Origin: Acidobacteriota bacterium
GTDB lineage: Bacteria; Actinomycetota; Acidimicrobiia; Acidimicrobiales; RAAP-2
DNA length: 64,000 nt
Reading direction: 5' to 3'
NCBI GenBank assembly: GCA_018971185.1
Contig: JAGXBH010000007.1
Coordinates: forward strand, 1 to 64,000
Shown piece after piece: positions 37,825 to 46,594 of the stretch; position 1 is the first letter of the stretch, and each line of letters begins with the position of its first letter. Under the pieces are notes generated by a model that saw only the letters and a program-made list of their open reading frames with translations, was not told the origin of the DNA and searched no databases. The position numbers and the translations under genes are program-made.

Positions 37825-38267
37825 TACGCCGCCTGCTCCGGTTCGGCGCTGATGCGCGCGATGGTCGAGGAACTGGTGCGCTGGGGCACGCCCACGGTGA
37901 GGTGCTGGCGCGGTCCCCAGGACAGTGCACCCTCGCGCACCAGGAACAACAGTGCGCCGAAGACGGTCAGCGAGAACACCAGGACCTCGATGAGCCCGAA
38001 CCCGCCCAACTGGCGAAAGACCACCGCGAAGGGGTACATGAAGACGACCTCGATGTCGAAGATGACGAAGATCATGGCCACCAGGTAGAAGCGAACCGGG
38101 AAACGCTGCGGCGGCTCCACTTCAGGGACGATCCCGCATTCGTAGGGAGCGACCTTGGCGTCGGTGGGTCGCTTACGCGGCGCCAGCAGGGCCGACGCGA
38201 CGAACGATCCCGACGCGAACACCGCTCCGAGAATCAGGAGTCCCAGTATCGGTAAATACTGGTTCAC
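37824..38267 (-). CDS. nuoA: NADH-quinone oxidoreductase subunit A
   Basis: 147 residues with three membrane helices. Family marks: [20 protein letters not shown] (the Cys loop that changes exposure between enzyme states) and [16 protein letters not shown]. First gene of the 14-gene operon. GTG 38267 has no Shine-Dalgarno close by; TAGAAC 7 nt upstream suggests a leaderless transcript. Confidence 0.96.
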   Translation of the reverse strand: MNQYLPILGLLILGAVFASGSFVASALLAPRKRPTDAKVAPYECGIVPEVEPPQRFPVRFYLVAMIFVIFDIEVVFMYPFAVVFRQLGGFGLIEVLVFSLTVFGALLFLVREGALSWGPRQHLTVGVPQRTSSSTIARISAEPEQAA

Positions 38268-38274
38268 GAATTCA

Positions 38275-38280
38275 GTTCTA
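38275..38280 (-). promoter_or_regulatory. Putative leaderless -10 element of the nuo operon
   Basis: TAGAAC on the minus strand, 7 nt before the nuoA GTG; identical TAGAACT occurs before ctaE. Confidence 0.45.
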
Positions 38281-38326
38281 TCACTCCTGGCACGACCTCA
38301 CGAGTCGACGAGGTTTCACCACGGCC

Positions 38327-38332
38327 TAATCT
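38327..38332 (+). promoter_or_regulatory. Putative leaderless -10 element of the reductase gene
   Basis: TAATCT with 6 nt to the GTG at 38339, and no ribosome-binding site between. Confidence 0.5.
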
Positions 38333-38338
38333 GTCTGC

Positions 38339-39676
38339 GTGCCAACTCTCCACGACGTCGCCGCCCGCTCCGAGCAATTCGACGTGGTGATCGTCGGCGC
38401 GGGGCCTAGCGGATCGGCCTGCGCCTACTGGCTGGCCCGGGCGGGTTGGTCCGTCTGCCTGATCGAGAAGAAGACCTTCCCGCGCGAGAAGACCTGCGGC
38501 GACGGGCTCACGCCACGCTCGGTGCACCAGCTCGCCGCGATGGGGCTCGAAGACGTGGTCGCGCGCCACGGTCACCGCTACCAGGGGCTGCGCGCCTTCG
38601 GCTTCGGTGCCTCGCTGGAGATGAAGTGGCCCGAGCATCCCCTCTTCCCCAACTACGGCTACACGATCACTCGCTTCAACCTCGACGGCCTGGTCGCCGA
38701 GCACGCCCAGAGCCACGGAGCGACCCTGCTGACCGGCGTGGAGGCGCTGGACCTGGTCGAGCCGACCCCCGCGCAGGCGGGCTCCCTCGGGAGCGCCTCG
38801 GGCGTGGTCGTCAAGGACAAGGCCAGTGGCGCGACCGCCGAGATCCGTGGCCGCTTCCTGGTGGTGGGCGACGGCCAGAACTCTCGCATCGGGCGCGCGC
38901 TCGGGACGACGCGCCGACGCGAGTGGCCGATGGGAATGGCTCTGCGCGGCTACTACACGAGCGAGCGCCACGACGAACCCTGGATCGACTCGCACCTCGA
39001 CATCCGCGACCCGCGCGGTGAGGCGGTCCCGGGCTACGGATGGATCTTCCCGCTGGGCGACGGGCGCGTCAACGTCGGCGTGGGGTTGCTCTCCACGGGC
39101 GGTGCGTGGAAGGGCGTCAACACGACCAAGCTCCAGGAGTACTTCGTCACCCAGACCGCGCAGGACTGGGGTCTCAACGAGCAGACCTGCTTGGGTCCGG
39201 CGACCGGCGGTCGACTACCCATGGGACTGGCGGTGGGACCCCGGGTCGGACCGCGGACCCTGACCATCGGTGATGCGGCGGGGACCGTCAATCCGTTCAA
39301 CGGCGAGGGCATCGCCTACGGCTACGAGTCGGGCCGGCTGGCCGCGGGTGCCCTCGGCGAGGCGCTCGCCAGCGACGACGCGGCGGCCCTCTCGCTCTAC
39401 GACGAGCGGATGGACGCCGCCTACGGCGACTACTACAAGGTGGCGCGCGCGTTCGTGCGGCTCATCTCCGAGCCCAAGATCCTCTCGGTGTGCGTAGGTG
39501 CCGGACTACGCATCAAGCCGCTGATGAACGAGTTGCTCGCCATCATGGCCAACCTGATGAGCAACGACCACCGCGGACCGGCGGAAGTGGGCTATCGCGC
39601 GATGGTGCGACTCGCCAACGCCGTGCCCGAGCAGGCGTTTCGCGTGCTGTTGGGCGACTCCTCGTCGAGCGACTGA
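38339..39676 (+). CDS. Geranylgeranyl-reductase-family flavoprotein, probable menaquinone tail reductase
   Basis: 445 residues. FAD motif VVIVGAGPSGSACAYWLARA near residue 17, EKKTFPREKTCGDGLTPRSV, VVGDGQNSRIGRALG and the C-terminal FAD motif IGDAAGTVNPFNGEGIAYG. This family reduces isoprenoid double bonds; mycobacterial MenJ saturates a menaquinone isoprene unit. The divergent placement against nuoA supports a respiratory quinone substrate, but archaeal-lipid-like or other prenyl substrates cannot be excluded. GTG start, leaderless. Confidence 0.85.
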   Translation: MPTLHDVAARSEQFDVVIVGAGPSGSACAYWLARAGWSVCLIEKKTFPREKTCGDGLTPRSVHQLAAMGLEDVVARHGHRYQGLRAFGFGASLEMKWPEHPLFPNYGYTITRFNLDGLVAEHAQSHGATLLTGVEALDLVEPTPAQAGSLGSASGVVVKDKASGATAEIRGRFLVVGDGQNSRIGRALGTTRRREWPMGMALRGYYTSERHDEPWIDSHLDIRDPRGEAVPGYGWIFPLGDGRVNVGVGLLSTGGAWKGVNTTKLQEYFVTQTAQDWGLNEQTCLGPATGGRLPMGLAVGPRVGPRTLTIGDAAGTVNPFNGEGIAYGYESGRLAAGALGEALASDDAAALSLYDERMDAAYGDYYKVARAFVRLISEPKILSVCVGAGLRIKPLMNELLAIMANLMSNDHRGPAEVGYRAMVRLANAVPEQAFRVLLGDSSSSD

Positions 39677-39712
39677 CTCCGACCCGCGCGACCTCCTTCG
39701 CGGGACCACCCG

Positions 39713-39718
39713 TAGGAT
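39713..39718 (+). promoter_or_regulatory. Putative -10 element before the leader ORF of ftr1
   Basis: TAGGAT followed by 6 nt (GGGGTC) and the GTG at 39725, so transcription would begin at or near that codon. Confidence 0.5.
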
Positions 39719-39724
39719 GGGGTC

Positions 39725-39772
39725 GTGACAGCACTACTGGCGGGTGAACCCCGTGACGGGGACGTGACGTGA
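39725..39772 (+). CDS. Leaderless 15-residue upstream ORF coupled to ftr1
   Basis: GTG at 39725 opens MTALLAGEPRDGDVT and stops at TGA 39770-39772, which overlaps the ftr1 GTG at 39769 (GTGA). The position of the -10 box fits leaderless translation of this frame, with reinitiation or coupling at ftr1, which itself has no clear Shine-Dalgarno sequence. It may be a regulatory leader rather than a functional peptide. Confidence 0.5.
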   Translation: MTALLAGEPRDGDVT

Positions 39773-40611
39773 TTCCCACGTTCGTGATCTTCCTGCGCGA
39801 GGGGATCGAGGCGTCGATGATCGTGGCCATCTTGCTCGCGTATCTCAAGCGACTGGGCCAGACGCGCCACTTCCGCGACGTGTTCCTCGGGGTGGCCGCT
39901 GCATTGGGACTCACCGTGATCGGGGGCGTCGGCGCCTACTTCGCCATCTCGCAGTATTCGGGGTCGCGGGTCCAGACCTACTTCGAGACGTCGACGTATC
40001 TGGTCGCGGCGGGTTTCCTGACCGCCATGACCTTCTGGATGCACAAGCACGCGCGGACCCTCGCCAAGGAGCTGCAGGCGCGCAGCGAACTCGCCCTCAC
40101 CACGGGCAACCGCTGGGGGCTCGGCCTCCTGGCGTTCCAAGCGGTGGGGCGCGAGGGCCTCGAGACCATGGTCTTCACGCTCGCGATCCTCTTCGCCAAC
40201 TCCCATCAGGCGGCCGCGCCGGTGCACGGCGGCCTCGTGCTCTGGGGCGGCGTGCTGGGCCTCGTGGTGGCCCTGGCGCTCGCGGCCGCCATGTACCGAC
40301 TCGGCACCAAGGTGAACCTCAAGGTCTTCTTCCGCACGCTCGGCATCGCGCTGATGTTCTTCGCGGCCGGCCTCTTGGCGGACGCCATCCAGAACCTCCA
40401 GCAACTGGGCTGGATCACCACGGGCTCGCACGTGCTGTGGAACACCAGCGGGTTCATGAGCGAGTCGTCCAACATCGGCGACATCTTCCACTCACTGCTG
40501 GGCTACGCCGACCAACCCACGGTCCTGCAGAGCCTGGTCTGGCTGACCTACGTCGTGATCAGCGTCGGCGCCTTCGTGATGCTCGGACGTCGGTCGGCCG
40601 CGACGCGCTGA
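39769..40611 (+). CDS. efeU: Ftr1-family iron permease
   Basis: 280-residue membrane permease with two REGxE motifs, REGIE at residues 10-14 and REGLE near 127-131, which carry iron across the membrane in Ftr1/EfeU proteins. About seven helices. EfeO- and EfeB-like partners are absent from the window, so it may work alone or with distant genes. GTG start, overlapping the tiny upstream ORF. Iron supply suits the adjacent heme and iron-sulfur genes. Confidence 0.9.
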   Translation: MIPTFVIFLREGIEASMIVAILLAYLKRLGQTRHFRDVFLGVAAALGLTVIGGVGAYFAISQYSGSRVQTYFETSTYLVAAGFLTAMTFWMHKHARTLAKELQARSELALTTGNRWGLGLLAFQAVGREGLETMVFTLAILFANSHQAAAPVHGGLVLWGGVLGLVVALALAAAMYRLGTKVNLKVFFRTLGIALMFFAAGLLADAIQNLQQLGWITTGSHVLWNTSGFMSESSNIGDIFHSLLGYADQPTVLQSLVWLTYVVISVGAFVMLGRRSAATR

Positions 40612-40616
40612 CGTCG

Positions 40617-41729
40617 CTAGGCCGACACCGTGGTGTCGGAGGTGACGCGCGCGAGCACGGCGTTCGCCAGGGCGTCGATGGTGGGGCGCGCGCTCCTCAG
40701 GTTCACCACCAGGGCCGCCAGGGTCACCTCGTAGTGACCCGCGGCCTCCACGATGACGACCAGGTTGGCGCGAGCCACCCCGATCACCGGCAGGGTCAAC
40801 GAGACCGCGCCGCCACTCGCCCACCCCTTGGCGAAGGTGCGCGCGTGGTAGTTGACGCCGTTGGTGAGGTCGGGCGTCACGGCCGAGCTGCGACCGACCA
40901 TCATGTCGGCGTTCGACTCGGCGAAGCACCGACCGAAGGACGGCCGCGACATCTCGGCCACGTCGCGCGCGACGTTGTCGAGGGAGTCGTAGTACTGCGC
41001 CGTCGACTCCACCTGGATGCCGCCGAAGCTCGACGAGGAGAACACCGGCGAGCTCACCTGCAATGACGGCTCGTGGCCGGCCAGGCCGTAGATGCGGTCG
41101 TTCACGCTCGCGACCCCGAGGCAGCGTTGGAAGTGATTGGCGGCGAGATTGAACGCGGTGTCCTGGGCGGGCAACGTCGTCGACGAGCCGAACGTGAGCA
41201 CTTGACCGGGAGCGGGCATGATCGTCCCGAGCTCCGACGTGGACGCCGATGACGACACGCTCCACGTGCCCGCCACGTCGCGCGCGCTCAGATTGACCCC
41301 GGTCAGGGCCGTGAGCGCCGACGACCGGGCGGACCTCACGAAGAGCCCCCCGAAGTTGCCAGCGAAGGACGCGAGGATCACCAGTGCCGCCACGGCGATG
41401 GCACCGTTTCGACGCGAACGCGGCACCTCGCGTCCTGCGTGGGCGGCCAGGACCGATCGCAACTCCTCGTAGTGCGGGCGCGACAAGGCCTCGTCGCTGC
41501 GCCACTGGTAGGCGACGCCCGCGATGACGGCGACGAGGACGGCGCCGCGGCGCCGACGCATGAGTCGAAGCTGCCTGACCTCGCTCCACGGGGTCTGCCA
41601 GGCCACCGCCGGGTCGCCGGCCAGCTGCGTGAGTCCGGCGTCGTCGAAGAGCAGGGTCACCGGCGACGTGGGCCCGTGCGGCGAGAAGCTCGGCCGCACC
41701 GACCAACCCGCGCTGCGCAGCACACTCAC
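40617..41729 (-). CDS. Membrane-anchored protein, PknH-sensor-like extracellular domain suspected
   Basis: 370 residues. N-terminal cytosolic part (about 1-105) has a beta-rich, possibly PH-like pattern (LLFDDAGLTQLAGDPAVAWQ, WSEVRQLRLMRRR). One helix near 110-130 (GAIAVAALVILASFAGNFGG), then an outer domain with Cys in FQRCLGV and FGRCFAE and long strands (ANLVVIVEAAGHYEVTLAAL). The layout recalls PknH-type sensors and the secreted protein at 10443-11036. Start GTG overlaps the hemL stop. Function unknown. Confidence 0.75.
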   Translation of the reverse strand: MSVLRSAGWSVRPSFSPHGPTSPVTLLFDDAGLTQLAGDPAVAWQTPWSEVRQLRLMRRRRGAVLVAVIAGVAYQWRSDEALSRPHYEELRSVLAAHAGREVPRSRRNGAIAVAALVILASFAGNFGGLFVRSARSSALTALTGVNLSARDVAGTWSVSSSASTSELGTIMPAPGQVLTFGSSTTLPAQDTAFNLAANHFQRCLGVASVNDRIYGLAGHEPSLQVSSPVFSSSSFGGIQVESTAQYYDSLDNVARDVAEMSRPSFGRCFAESNADMMVGRSSAVTPDLTNGVNYHARTFAKGWASGGAVSLTLPVIGVARANLVVIVEAAGHYEVTLAALVVNLRSARPTIDALANAVLARVTSDTTVSA

Positions 41730-43009
41730 GAGGTGGCGGTGCGCGCCACCCGACCCGCGGCGACGCCGGCGGCCTCGACCGTGCGCGACAGGTCCTCGTC
41801 GCTATGGGCGAATGAGACGAAGAGGATCTCGTAGGCGCCGGGTGCCAGCGCCACCCCCTGGTCGAGCATCGCGTGGAAGAACGCCCGGTAAAGCCCGTTG
41901 TCGCAGAGTCGGCGCGCCTCCTCGAAATCCCGGGGCTCCTCGAACCCCTCGCGCGAGAGGTAGAGGCCCATCAGCGGTCCCTCGACCGGGGTGCGCGCGA
42001 CCAGTCCCGCCGAACCCACGGCCTCGGCCATCGCCGCGGCGAACCGGCCCACGCGTTCACTGAGTTCGGCGTAGTCACGCTGCGTCACCCGACTCAGGAC
42101 CTCCGCGCCGGCCGCGGTGGCGAGGGGATTGCCCGAGAGCGTCCCCGCCTGGTAGACGGGCCCGGCCGGCGCCAGGGCGCTCAGGACGTCGCGCGAACCG
42201 CCGAAGGCGCCCACGGGGAGCCCTCCACCGATGACCTTACCGAAGCAGTAGAGGTCCGCTCGCACGCCGAAGTACGCCTCGGCCCCCGCGTAGTCGAGCC
42301 GGAATCCCGTGATCACCTCGTCGAAGATGAGTAGCGCTCCCACCCGGTCGCATTCCTCGCGCAGTCGCGCCAGGAATCCCTCGCGGGGCGCGACCAGGTT
42401 CATGTTGGCGGCCACCGGCTCGACGAGGACCGCGGCCACGCTCTCGTCGAGACGCGGCACGACGTTGTAGGGCGCGACCAGCGTGTCGGCCACGGCGCCC
42501 TCGGTCACGCCCGCCGAACCCGGTAGTCCCAACTGCGCCACCCCGCTGCCGCCCGCCACGAGTAACGCGTCGCTGTGGCCGTGGTAGCAGCCGTCGAACT
42601 TGAGCACCTTGTCGCGACCCGTGGCGCCGCGCGCCAGGCGCACCGCGCTCATCACCGCCTCGGTGCCCGACGACACCAGGCGCACCTGCTCGAGGCCCGC
42701 CACGCGATCGGTCATCATCTCGGCCAGGAGCACCTCGCCGGGCGTCGGAGCCCCGAAGGTGGTGCCCGACGCGGCCGCGTCACGCAGTCGCGCCACCACC
42801 GCCGGGTGGGCGTGGCCCAAGAGCGACGCGCCGTAGGACTGGACGTAGTCGATGTAGCGGCGACCCTCCACGTCGGTGACGTAGGCGCCCTCCCCGCTCA
42901 CCACCGTGTAGGGGGTCCCCCCCACGGAGCGAAAGGAACGCACCGGTGAGTCGACGCCACCGGGGATCACGCGCAAAGCGCGTTCGAACCACTCCTGGTT
43001 GGTGCTCAT
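41726..43009 (-). CDS. hemL: Glutamate-1-semialdehyde 2,1-aminomutase
   Basis: 427-residue PLP enzyme converting glutamate-1-semialdehyde to 5-aminolevulinate. Seen: VIPGGVDSPVRSFRSVGG, SSGTEAVMSAVRLARG, FDEVITGFR, and the PLP lysine in YCFGKVIGGGLPVGAFGG (about K258). Start ATG 43009 overlaps the hemB stop. It acts right after HemA, encoded 6 kb away. Confidence 0.96.
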   Translation of the reverse strand: MSTNQEWFERALRVIPGGVDSPVRSFRSVGGTPYTVVSGEGAYVTDVEGRRYIDYVQSYGASLLGHAHPAVVARLRDAAASGTTFGAPTPGEVLLAEMMTDRVAGLEQVRLVSSGTEAVMSAVRLARGATGRDKVLKFDGCYHGHSDALLVAGGSGVAQLGLPGSAGVTEGAVADTLVAPYNVVPRLDESVAAVLVEPVAANMNLVAPREGFLARLREECDRVGALLIFDEVITGFRLDYAGAEAYFGVRADLYCFGKVIGGGLPVGAFGGSRDVLSALAPAGPVYQAGTLSGNPLATAAGAEVLSRVTQRDYAELSERVGRFAAAMAEAVGSAGLVARTPVEGPLMGLYLSREGFEEPRDFEEARRLCDNGLYRAFFHAMLDQGVALAPGAYEILFVSFAHSDEDLSRTVEAAGVAAGRVARTATS

Positions 43010-43986
43010 GGATTCAGGGCCTCGGCGACCTCGCGAGCGAAGTAGGTGAGGATGAAGTCGGCGCCCGCGCGTCGGATGGCGGTGAGTTGCTCGACGGCGA
43101 CCGCATCGCCGTCGATCCAGCCGTTGGCCGCGGCGGCCTTGACCATCGAGTACTCGCCGCTGACGTGATACGCGCACAGGGGCACGTCGACCTCGCGGCG
43201 CAGGTCGCCCAGGATGTCGAGGTACGTCATCGCCGGCTTGACCATCACGATGTCCGCGCCCTCGTCGACGTCGAGTCGCGCCTCGCGCCACGCCTCCCGA
43301 CGATTTCGGAAGTCCTGCTGGTAGCTGCGTCGGTCACCGCCGTCGGCGATCTCCACCCCCACCGCCTCGCGGAAGGGACCATAGAGCGCCGAGGCGTACT
43401 TCACGGCGTAGGCCATGATCACGGTGTCGCTGTAGCCCTCGGCGTCGAGCGCCGTGCGGATCGCGCCCACCTGCCCGTCCATCATGCCCGACGGCGCGAC
43501 GACGGCCGCGCCGGCGCGGGCCTGGGCCAGGGCCGCGCGCGCGTACAGGTCCAGCGTCGCGTCGTTGTCGACCGCGCCATCGGCGCGCAGCACGCCGCAG
43601 TGCCCGTGACTGGTGTACTCGTCCAGACAGAGGTCGGCCATGACCACCAGCTCGTCGCCGAACTCGTCGCGCAAGCGCCGCAGGGCCACCTGGACGACGC
43701 CGTCGTCGTCGAAGGCACCCGATCCCAGGTCGTCCTTCGTCGCGGGCAGCCCGAAGAGGATCACCCCGCCCACGCCCGCCGCGTGCAGAGCGCGCACCTC
43801 GACCACCAGGCTCTCGAGCGTGTGCTGGTCGTGTCCCGGCAACGCGGCGATGGGGCGTGGCGCGTCGCGACCCTCGGCCACGAAGAGCGGCGCCACCAGA
43901 TCGGCGGGCGTCAGGCTGGTCTCGGCGACGAGGCGCCGTAGCGCACCGGTTCGACGGAGGCGGCGGGGACGTTCGATGGGGAACAC
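43006..43986 (-). CDS. hemB: Delta-aminolevulinic acid dehydratase (porphobilinogen synthase)
   Basis: 326 residues. Two Schiff-base lysines: MAYAVKYASALYGPF (about K196) and IVMVKPAMTYLD (about K250). The metal loop is DLCLDEYTSHGHCG, with Cys120, Asp122 and Cys130, the mixed ligand set usual in actinobacteria rather than the three-Cys zinc form. Condenses two 5-aminolevulinates. Overlaps hemL by 4 nt. Confidence 0.96.
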   Translation of the reverse strand: MFPIERPRRLRRTGALRRLVAETSLTPADLVAPLFVAEGRDAPRPIAALPGHDQHTLESLVVEVRALHAAGVGGVILFGLPATKDDLGSGAFDDDGVVQVALRRLRDEFGDELVVMADLCLDEYTSHGHCGVLRADGAVDNDATLDLYARAALAQARAGAAVVAPSGMMDGQVGAIRTALDAEGYSDTVIMAYAVKYASALYGPFREAVGVEIADGGDRRSYQQDFRNRREAWREARLDVDEGADIVMVKPAMTYLDILGDLRREVDVPLCAYHVSGEYSMVKAAAANGWIDGDAVAVEQLTAIRRAGADFILTYFAREVAEALNP

Positions 43987-44061
43987 GACCCCAGCCTACG
44001 ACGCGCCCGACGAGGCGCGACGCGCGGCCCCGGCACCGCCGCCGTGGCGGCGCGCCACGTC

Positions 44062-44967
44062 CTAGCCCACGAGGACCTCGGGGTCCACCAGTGACGTCCA
44101 CCCGTCGCCGACGGCGTCGAGCTGGTCGCTCGGGCGGTGTCGGCGTCTGAGCGCGACGATGGTCTCCATCGACGCCCGGTCGACCAGGGCCCCGGCCACG
44201 ATCCCGGTCGACGGATCGTGGATGCAGTCGAGGTGTCGGCGGGCGTCGGCGTCACTGAGATGCAGGAGGGGAGCCACGATCGACACCACCTCGTCGTCGC
44301 GTCGGCGGGTGCGCACCTCCTCGATGGTGTCGCGCAGGACGTCGCGCAGACGGTCCTGGGCCTCGAGCACCCGCGGTTGCGTCGTGTCCAGCGCCGCGAG
44401 GACGGTCCCGAGGTAGGGACCGACCTCGGTCACCGCGGCGACCGCGACACAGCCCTGGGCCACGGCGCGCAGGTCGTTACCGGCGTTCAAGATCGTGTAG
44501 TCGCACTCCCCGCGCACCAGGGCGTCGACCCGCTTGGGCGTCGCGCCCAGGGTCTCGATCGAGATGTCGCTGAGCGCCACACCGTGGCGCGCGAGGATCT
44601 CGTAGGCCACGAAGGCGAAACCCGAACCCGCGACGTCGACCCCGAGGCGACCGGCGTGCACTGGTTCTGCGACCTCGGGACCGCGAAAGAGGCCCAGCCC
44701 CAAACCACGGTCGATACCCGCCATCACCCGAAGGGGCATCGTCTGGCCCAGCGGGTTGTCACTCAGGAACTGGTAGGCGACGACGTTGTCGGGATTGGTG
44801 AAGATCACGTCGTACTCGCCCGCGGCCAGCGAGCGGAATTGCTGGGGCGAGGAGGACACCGCGGCCTCGGTGACGTCGAGCCCGGCCGCGGCGAAGCGGC
44901 CGTCACGACGGGCCAGCTCGATGAGGAACGACGGGGTGAAGGTGCCGACCGTCAGCGAGGTGGTCAC
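44062..44967 (-). CDS. Cytosolic solute-binding-protein-like protein (NMT1/THI5 fold)
   Basis: 301 residues with a type II periplasmic-binding fold: FTPSFLIELARRDGRFAAAG, LDVTEAAVSSSPQQFRSLAA, YDVIFTNPDNVVAYQFLS and GECDYTILNAGND resemble NMT1/THI5 and alkanesulfonate binding proteins. No signal peptide or lipobox is visible, and no ABC permease or ATPase is nearby. Start GTG 44967 overlaps the aldehyde dehydrogenase stop, so the two are probably co-translated. It may be an enzyme or sensor rather than a transport component. Confidence 0.72.
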   Translation of the reverse strand: MTTSLTVGTFTPSFLIELARRDGRFAAAGLDVTEAAVSSSPQQFRSLAAGEYDVIFTNPDNVVAYQFLSDNPLGQTMPLRVMAGIDRGLGLGLFRGPEVAEPVHAGRLGVDVAGSGFAFVAYEILARHGVALSDISIETLGATPKRVDALVRGECDYTILNAGNDLRAVAQGCVAVAAVTEVGPYLGTVLAALDTTQPRVLEAQDRLRDVLRDTIEEVRTRRRDDEVVSIVAPLLHLSDADARRHLDCIHDPSTGIVAGALVDRASMETIVALRRRHRPSDQLDAVGDGWTSLVDPEVLVG

Positions 44968-46496
44968 GACTGACTCCGCGGTGGCCACGTGGGCACCTCC
45001 CCGTGACCCGACACGAAGCGCACGTTCTTCGCTCGAACGAACTCGTGCATGGTCTCGGCGCAATACTCGCGACCGTAGCCCGAGCCCTTGACCCCGCCGA
45101 AGGGCGAGCCGATGAAGGTGCGGCGTGTGTACTGGTTGACGAACACCATCCCGACCTCCAGTCGCGCCGCCAGGCGCGCGGCGCGCGTCTCGTCGGCGGT
45201 GCAGATCGCCGCGGTCAACCCGTAGTCCGTGTCGTTGGCGATGGCCACCGCCTCGTCGTCGTCGCCGAAGCGCATCAGGGCGGCGACCGGACCGAAGACC
45301 TCCTCGCGGGCGATGGTGTGGGCCGGGGTGATGTCGCCGAAGATCCTCGGACGCACCCAGTAGCCGTCGCGCCACCGCGGGTCCTCGGGCACCGGACCCT
45401 CGTAGAGCAGGGGCGCGCCCTCCGCGAGGGTGGTGGCGACGTAGCCCTCGACGCGCTCCCGCTGGCGCTGGTCGACCATGGGGCCGATGTCGGTGAGGGG
45501 GTCCAGCGGTTCGCCGACGCGCAACTGCGACGCGGCGGCGACGAAGCGCCGCGCGAACTCGTCGTAGAGCGACTCGTGCACCAGGATCCGCGAGGTGGAG
45601 GTGCAGGCCATGCCGTTGTTGTAGAACATCCCCTCGATCGCGACGCGCACCGCGGCGTCGACGTCGGCGTCGTCGAGCACCATCAGCGCGTTCTTGCCCC
45701 CGAGTTCGAGCGTGACGTAGGTCAGGTGCTCGGCCGCGGCCACCATGACCCGCCGACCCGTCGCGGTCGATCCCGTGAAGGTCACGCGCTCGATGCGCGG
45801 ATTGGCGATCAACGCCGGTCCCGCGGCCATCCCGTTCACCGCGTTGAGGACACCCGGTGGCAGCACCTCGTTCGCCAGCTCGATGAGACGCAGGATCGCG
45901 AGCGGCGCCTGCTCACCGGGCTTGACCACCACGGTGTTGCCCACGGCCAGCGCCGGCGCGCACTTCTTGGCCAGGTGTTGCACCGGCCAGTTGAAGGGTA
46001 GGATCGCGGCCACCACTCCGTAGGGCTCGTAGGCCACGCGCGCCTCCACGGGTCCCTGGTGGATCAGTTCACCGTGGACGGTGTCGGCGATCCCCGCGTA
46101 GTAGTCGAAGTTCGTGTGACTCGAGACGACGTCGACGCGTAGCGCGTCGCGCTTGGGCTTACCGACCTCGCGCGCGCACAACTCGGCCAACTCCTCGGCG
46201 TGCGCCCGGATCGTGACGGCCACCTGACGCATCAGGGCCCCGCGCTCGCGCGGCGACATGTCGCGCCACACCTCCTCGTAGGCGCGACGCGCGTCGGCGA
46301 CCGCGAGGTCGACCGTCGCCACGCTCGCGTTGGCGACCCGGCCCAGCACCTGACCGGTGGCCGCCTCACGCACCTCGTAGGTGTCGGGTCCCTCGACGAC
46401 CACTCGACCGCCGATGACGGCGCCCCACACCTCACGCTCAGCGAGCAATCCATCGGTGACGTTCGACGCCCGTCGCGAAACCTCCAGAGCCGCCAT
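44964..46496 (-). CDS. NAD(P)-dependent aldehyde dehydrogenase
   Basis: 510 residues of the ALDH superfamily. FNWPVQHLAKKCAPALAVG (cofactor site), GNTVVVKPGEQAP, VTFTGSTATGRRV, LELGGKNALMVLDDADVD (general base Glu) and the catalytic Cys in NGMACTSTSRI (about residue 298). Start ATG 46496 chosen for GGGAGGGCGAG before it; an ATG five codons earlier is possible. The substrate is unknown. Followed by an overlapping solute-binding-like gene. Confidence 0.9.
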   Translation of the reverse strand: MAALEVSRRASNVTDGLLAEREVWGAVIGGRVVVEGPDTYEVREAATGQVLGRVANASVATVDLAVADARRAYEEVWRDMSPRERGALMRQVAVTIRAHAEELAELCAREVGKPKRDALRVDVVSSHTNFDYYAGIADTVHGELIHQGPVEARVAYEPYGVVAAILPFNWPVQHLAKKCAPALAVGNTVVVKPGEQAPLAILRLIELANEVLPPGVLNAVNGMAAGPALIANPRIERVTFTGSTATGRRVMVAAAEHLTYVTLELGGKNALMVLDDADVDAAVRVAIEGMFYNNGMACTSTSRILVHESLYDEFARRFVAAASQLRVGEPLDPLTDIGPMVDQRQRERVEGYVATTLAEGAPLLYEGPVPEDPRWRDGYWVRPRIFGDITPAHTIAREEVFGPVAALMRFGDDDEAVAIANDTDYGLTAAICTADETRAARLAARLEVGMVFVNQYTRRTFIGSPFGGVKGSGYGREYCAETMHEFVRAKNVRFVSGHGEVPTWPPRSQS

Positions 46497-46566
46497 CTCG
46501 CCCTCCCCCATCGTCGGCCAGAACCTTGAAGTTAGTCACGAAACCCACGCGACACGACCCCTCAAG

Positions 46567-46583
46567 GGTGAGAAGATTTCACC
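46567..46583. promoter_or_regulatory. Imperfect 17-bp palindrome upstream of the aldehyde dehydrogenase
   Basis: GGTGAGAAGATTTCACC: outer 5 bp (GGTGA/TCACC) pair perfectly. It lies 71 nt before the dehydrogenase start, where an operator would be expected. The regulator is unknown; the core is one base wider than a Rex site. Confidence 0.4.
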
Positions 46584-46594
46584 ACGCGCGGCCG

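Noticed and set aside
38268-38338. Rex operator in the nuoA-reductase intergenic region
   Set aside because: Only a single TGAAA half-site is visible; no second half at the right distance.
46567-46583. Rex-binding site
   Set aside because: The GTGA and TCAC half-sites are separated by 7 bases, one more than the Rex consensus, and flanking bases do not match TTGTGAA/TTCACAA. Kept only as an unassigned palindrome.
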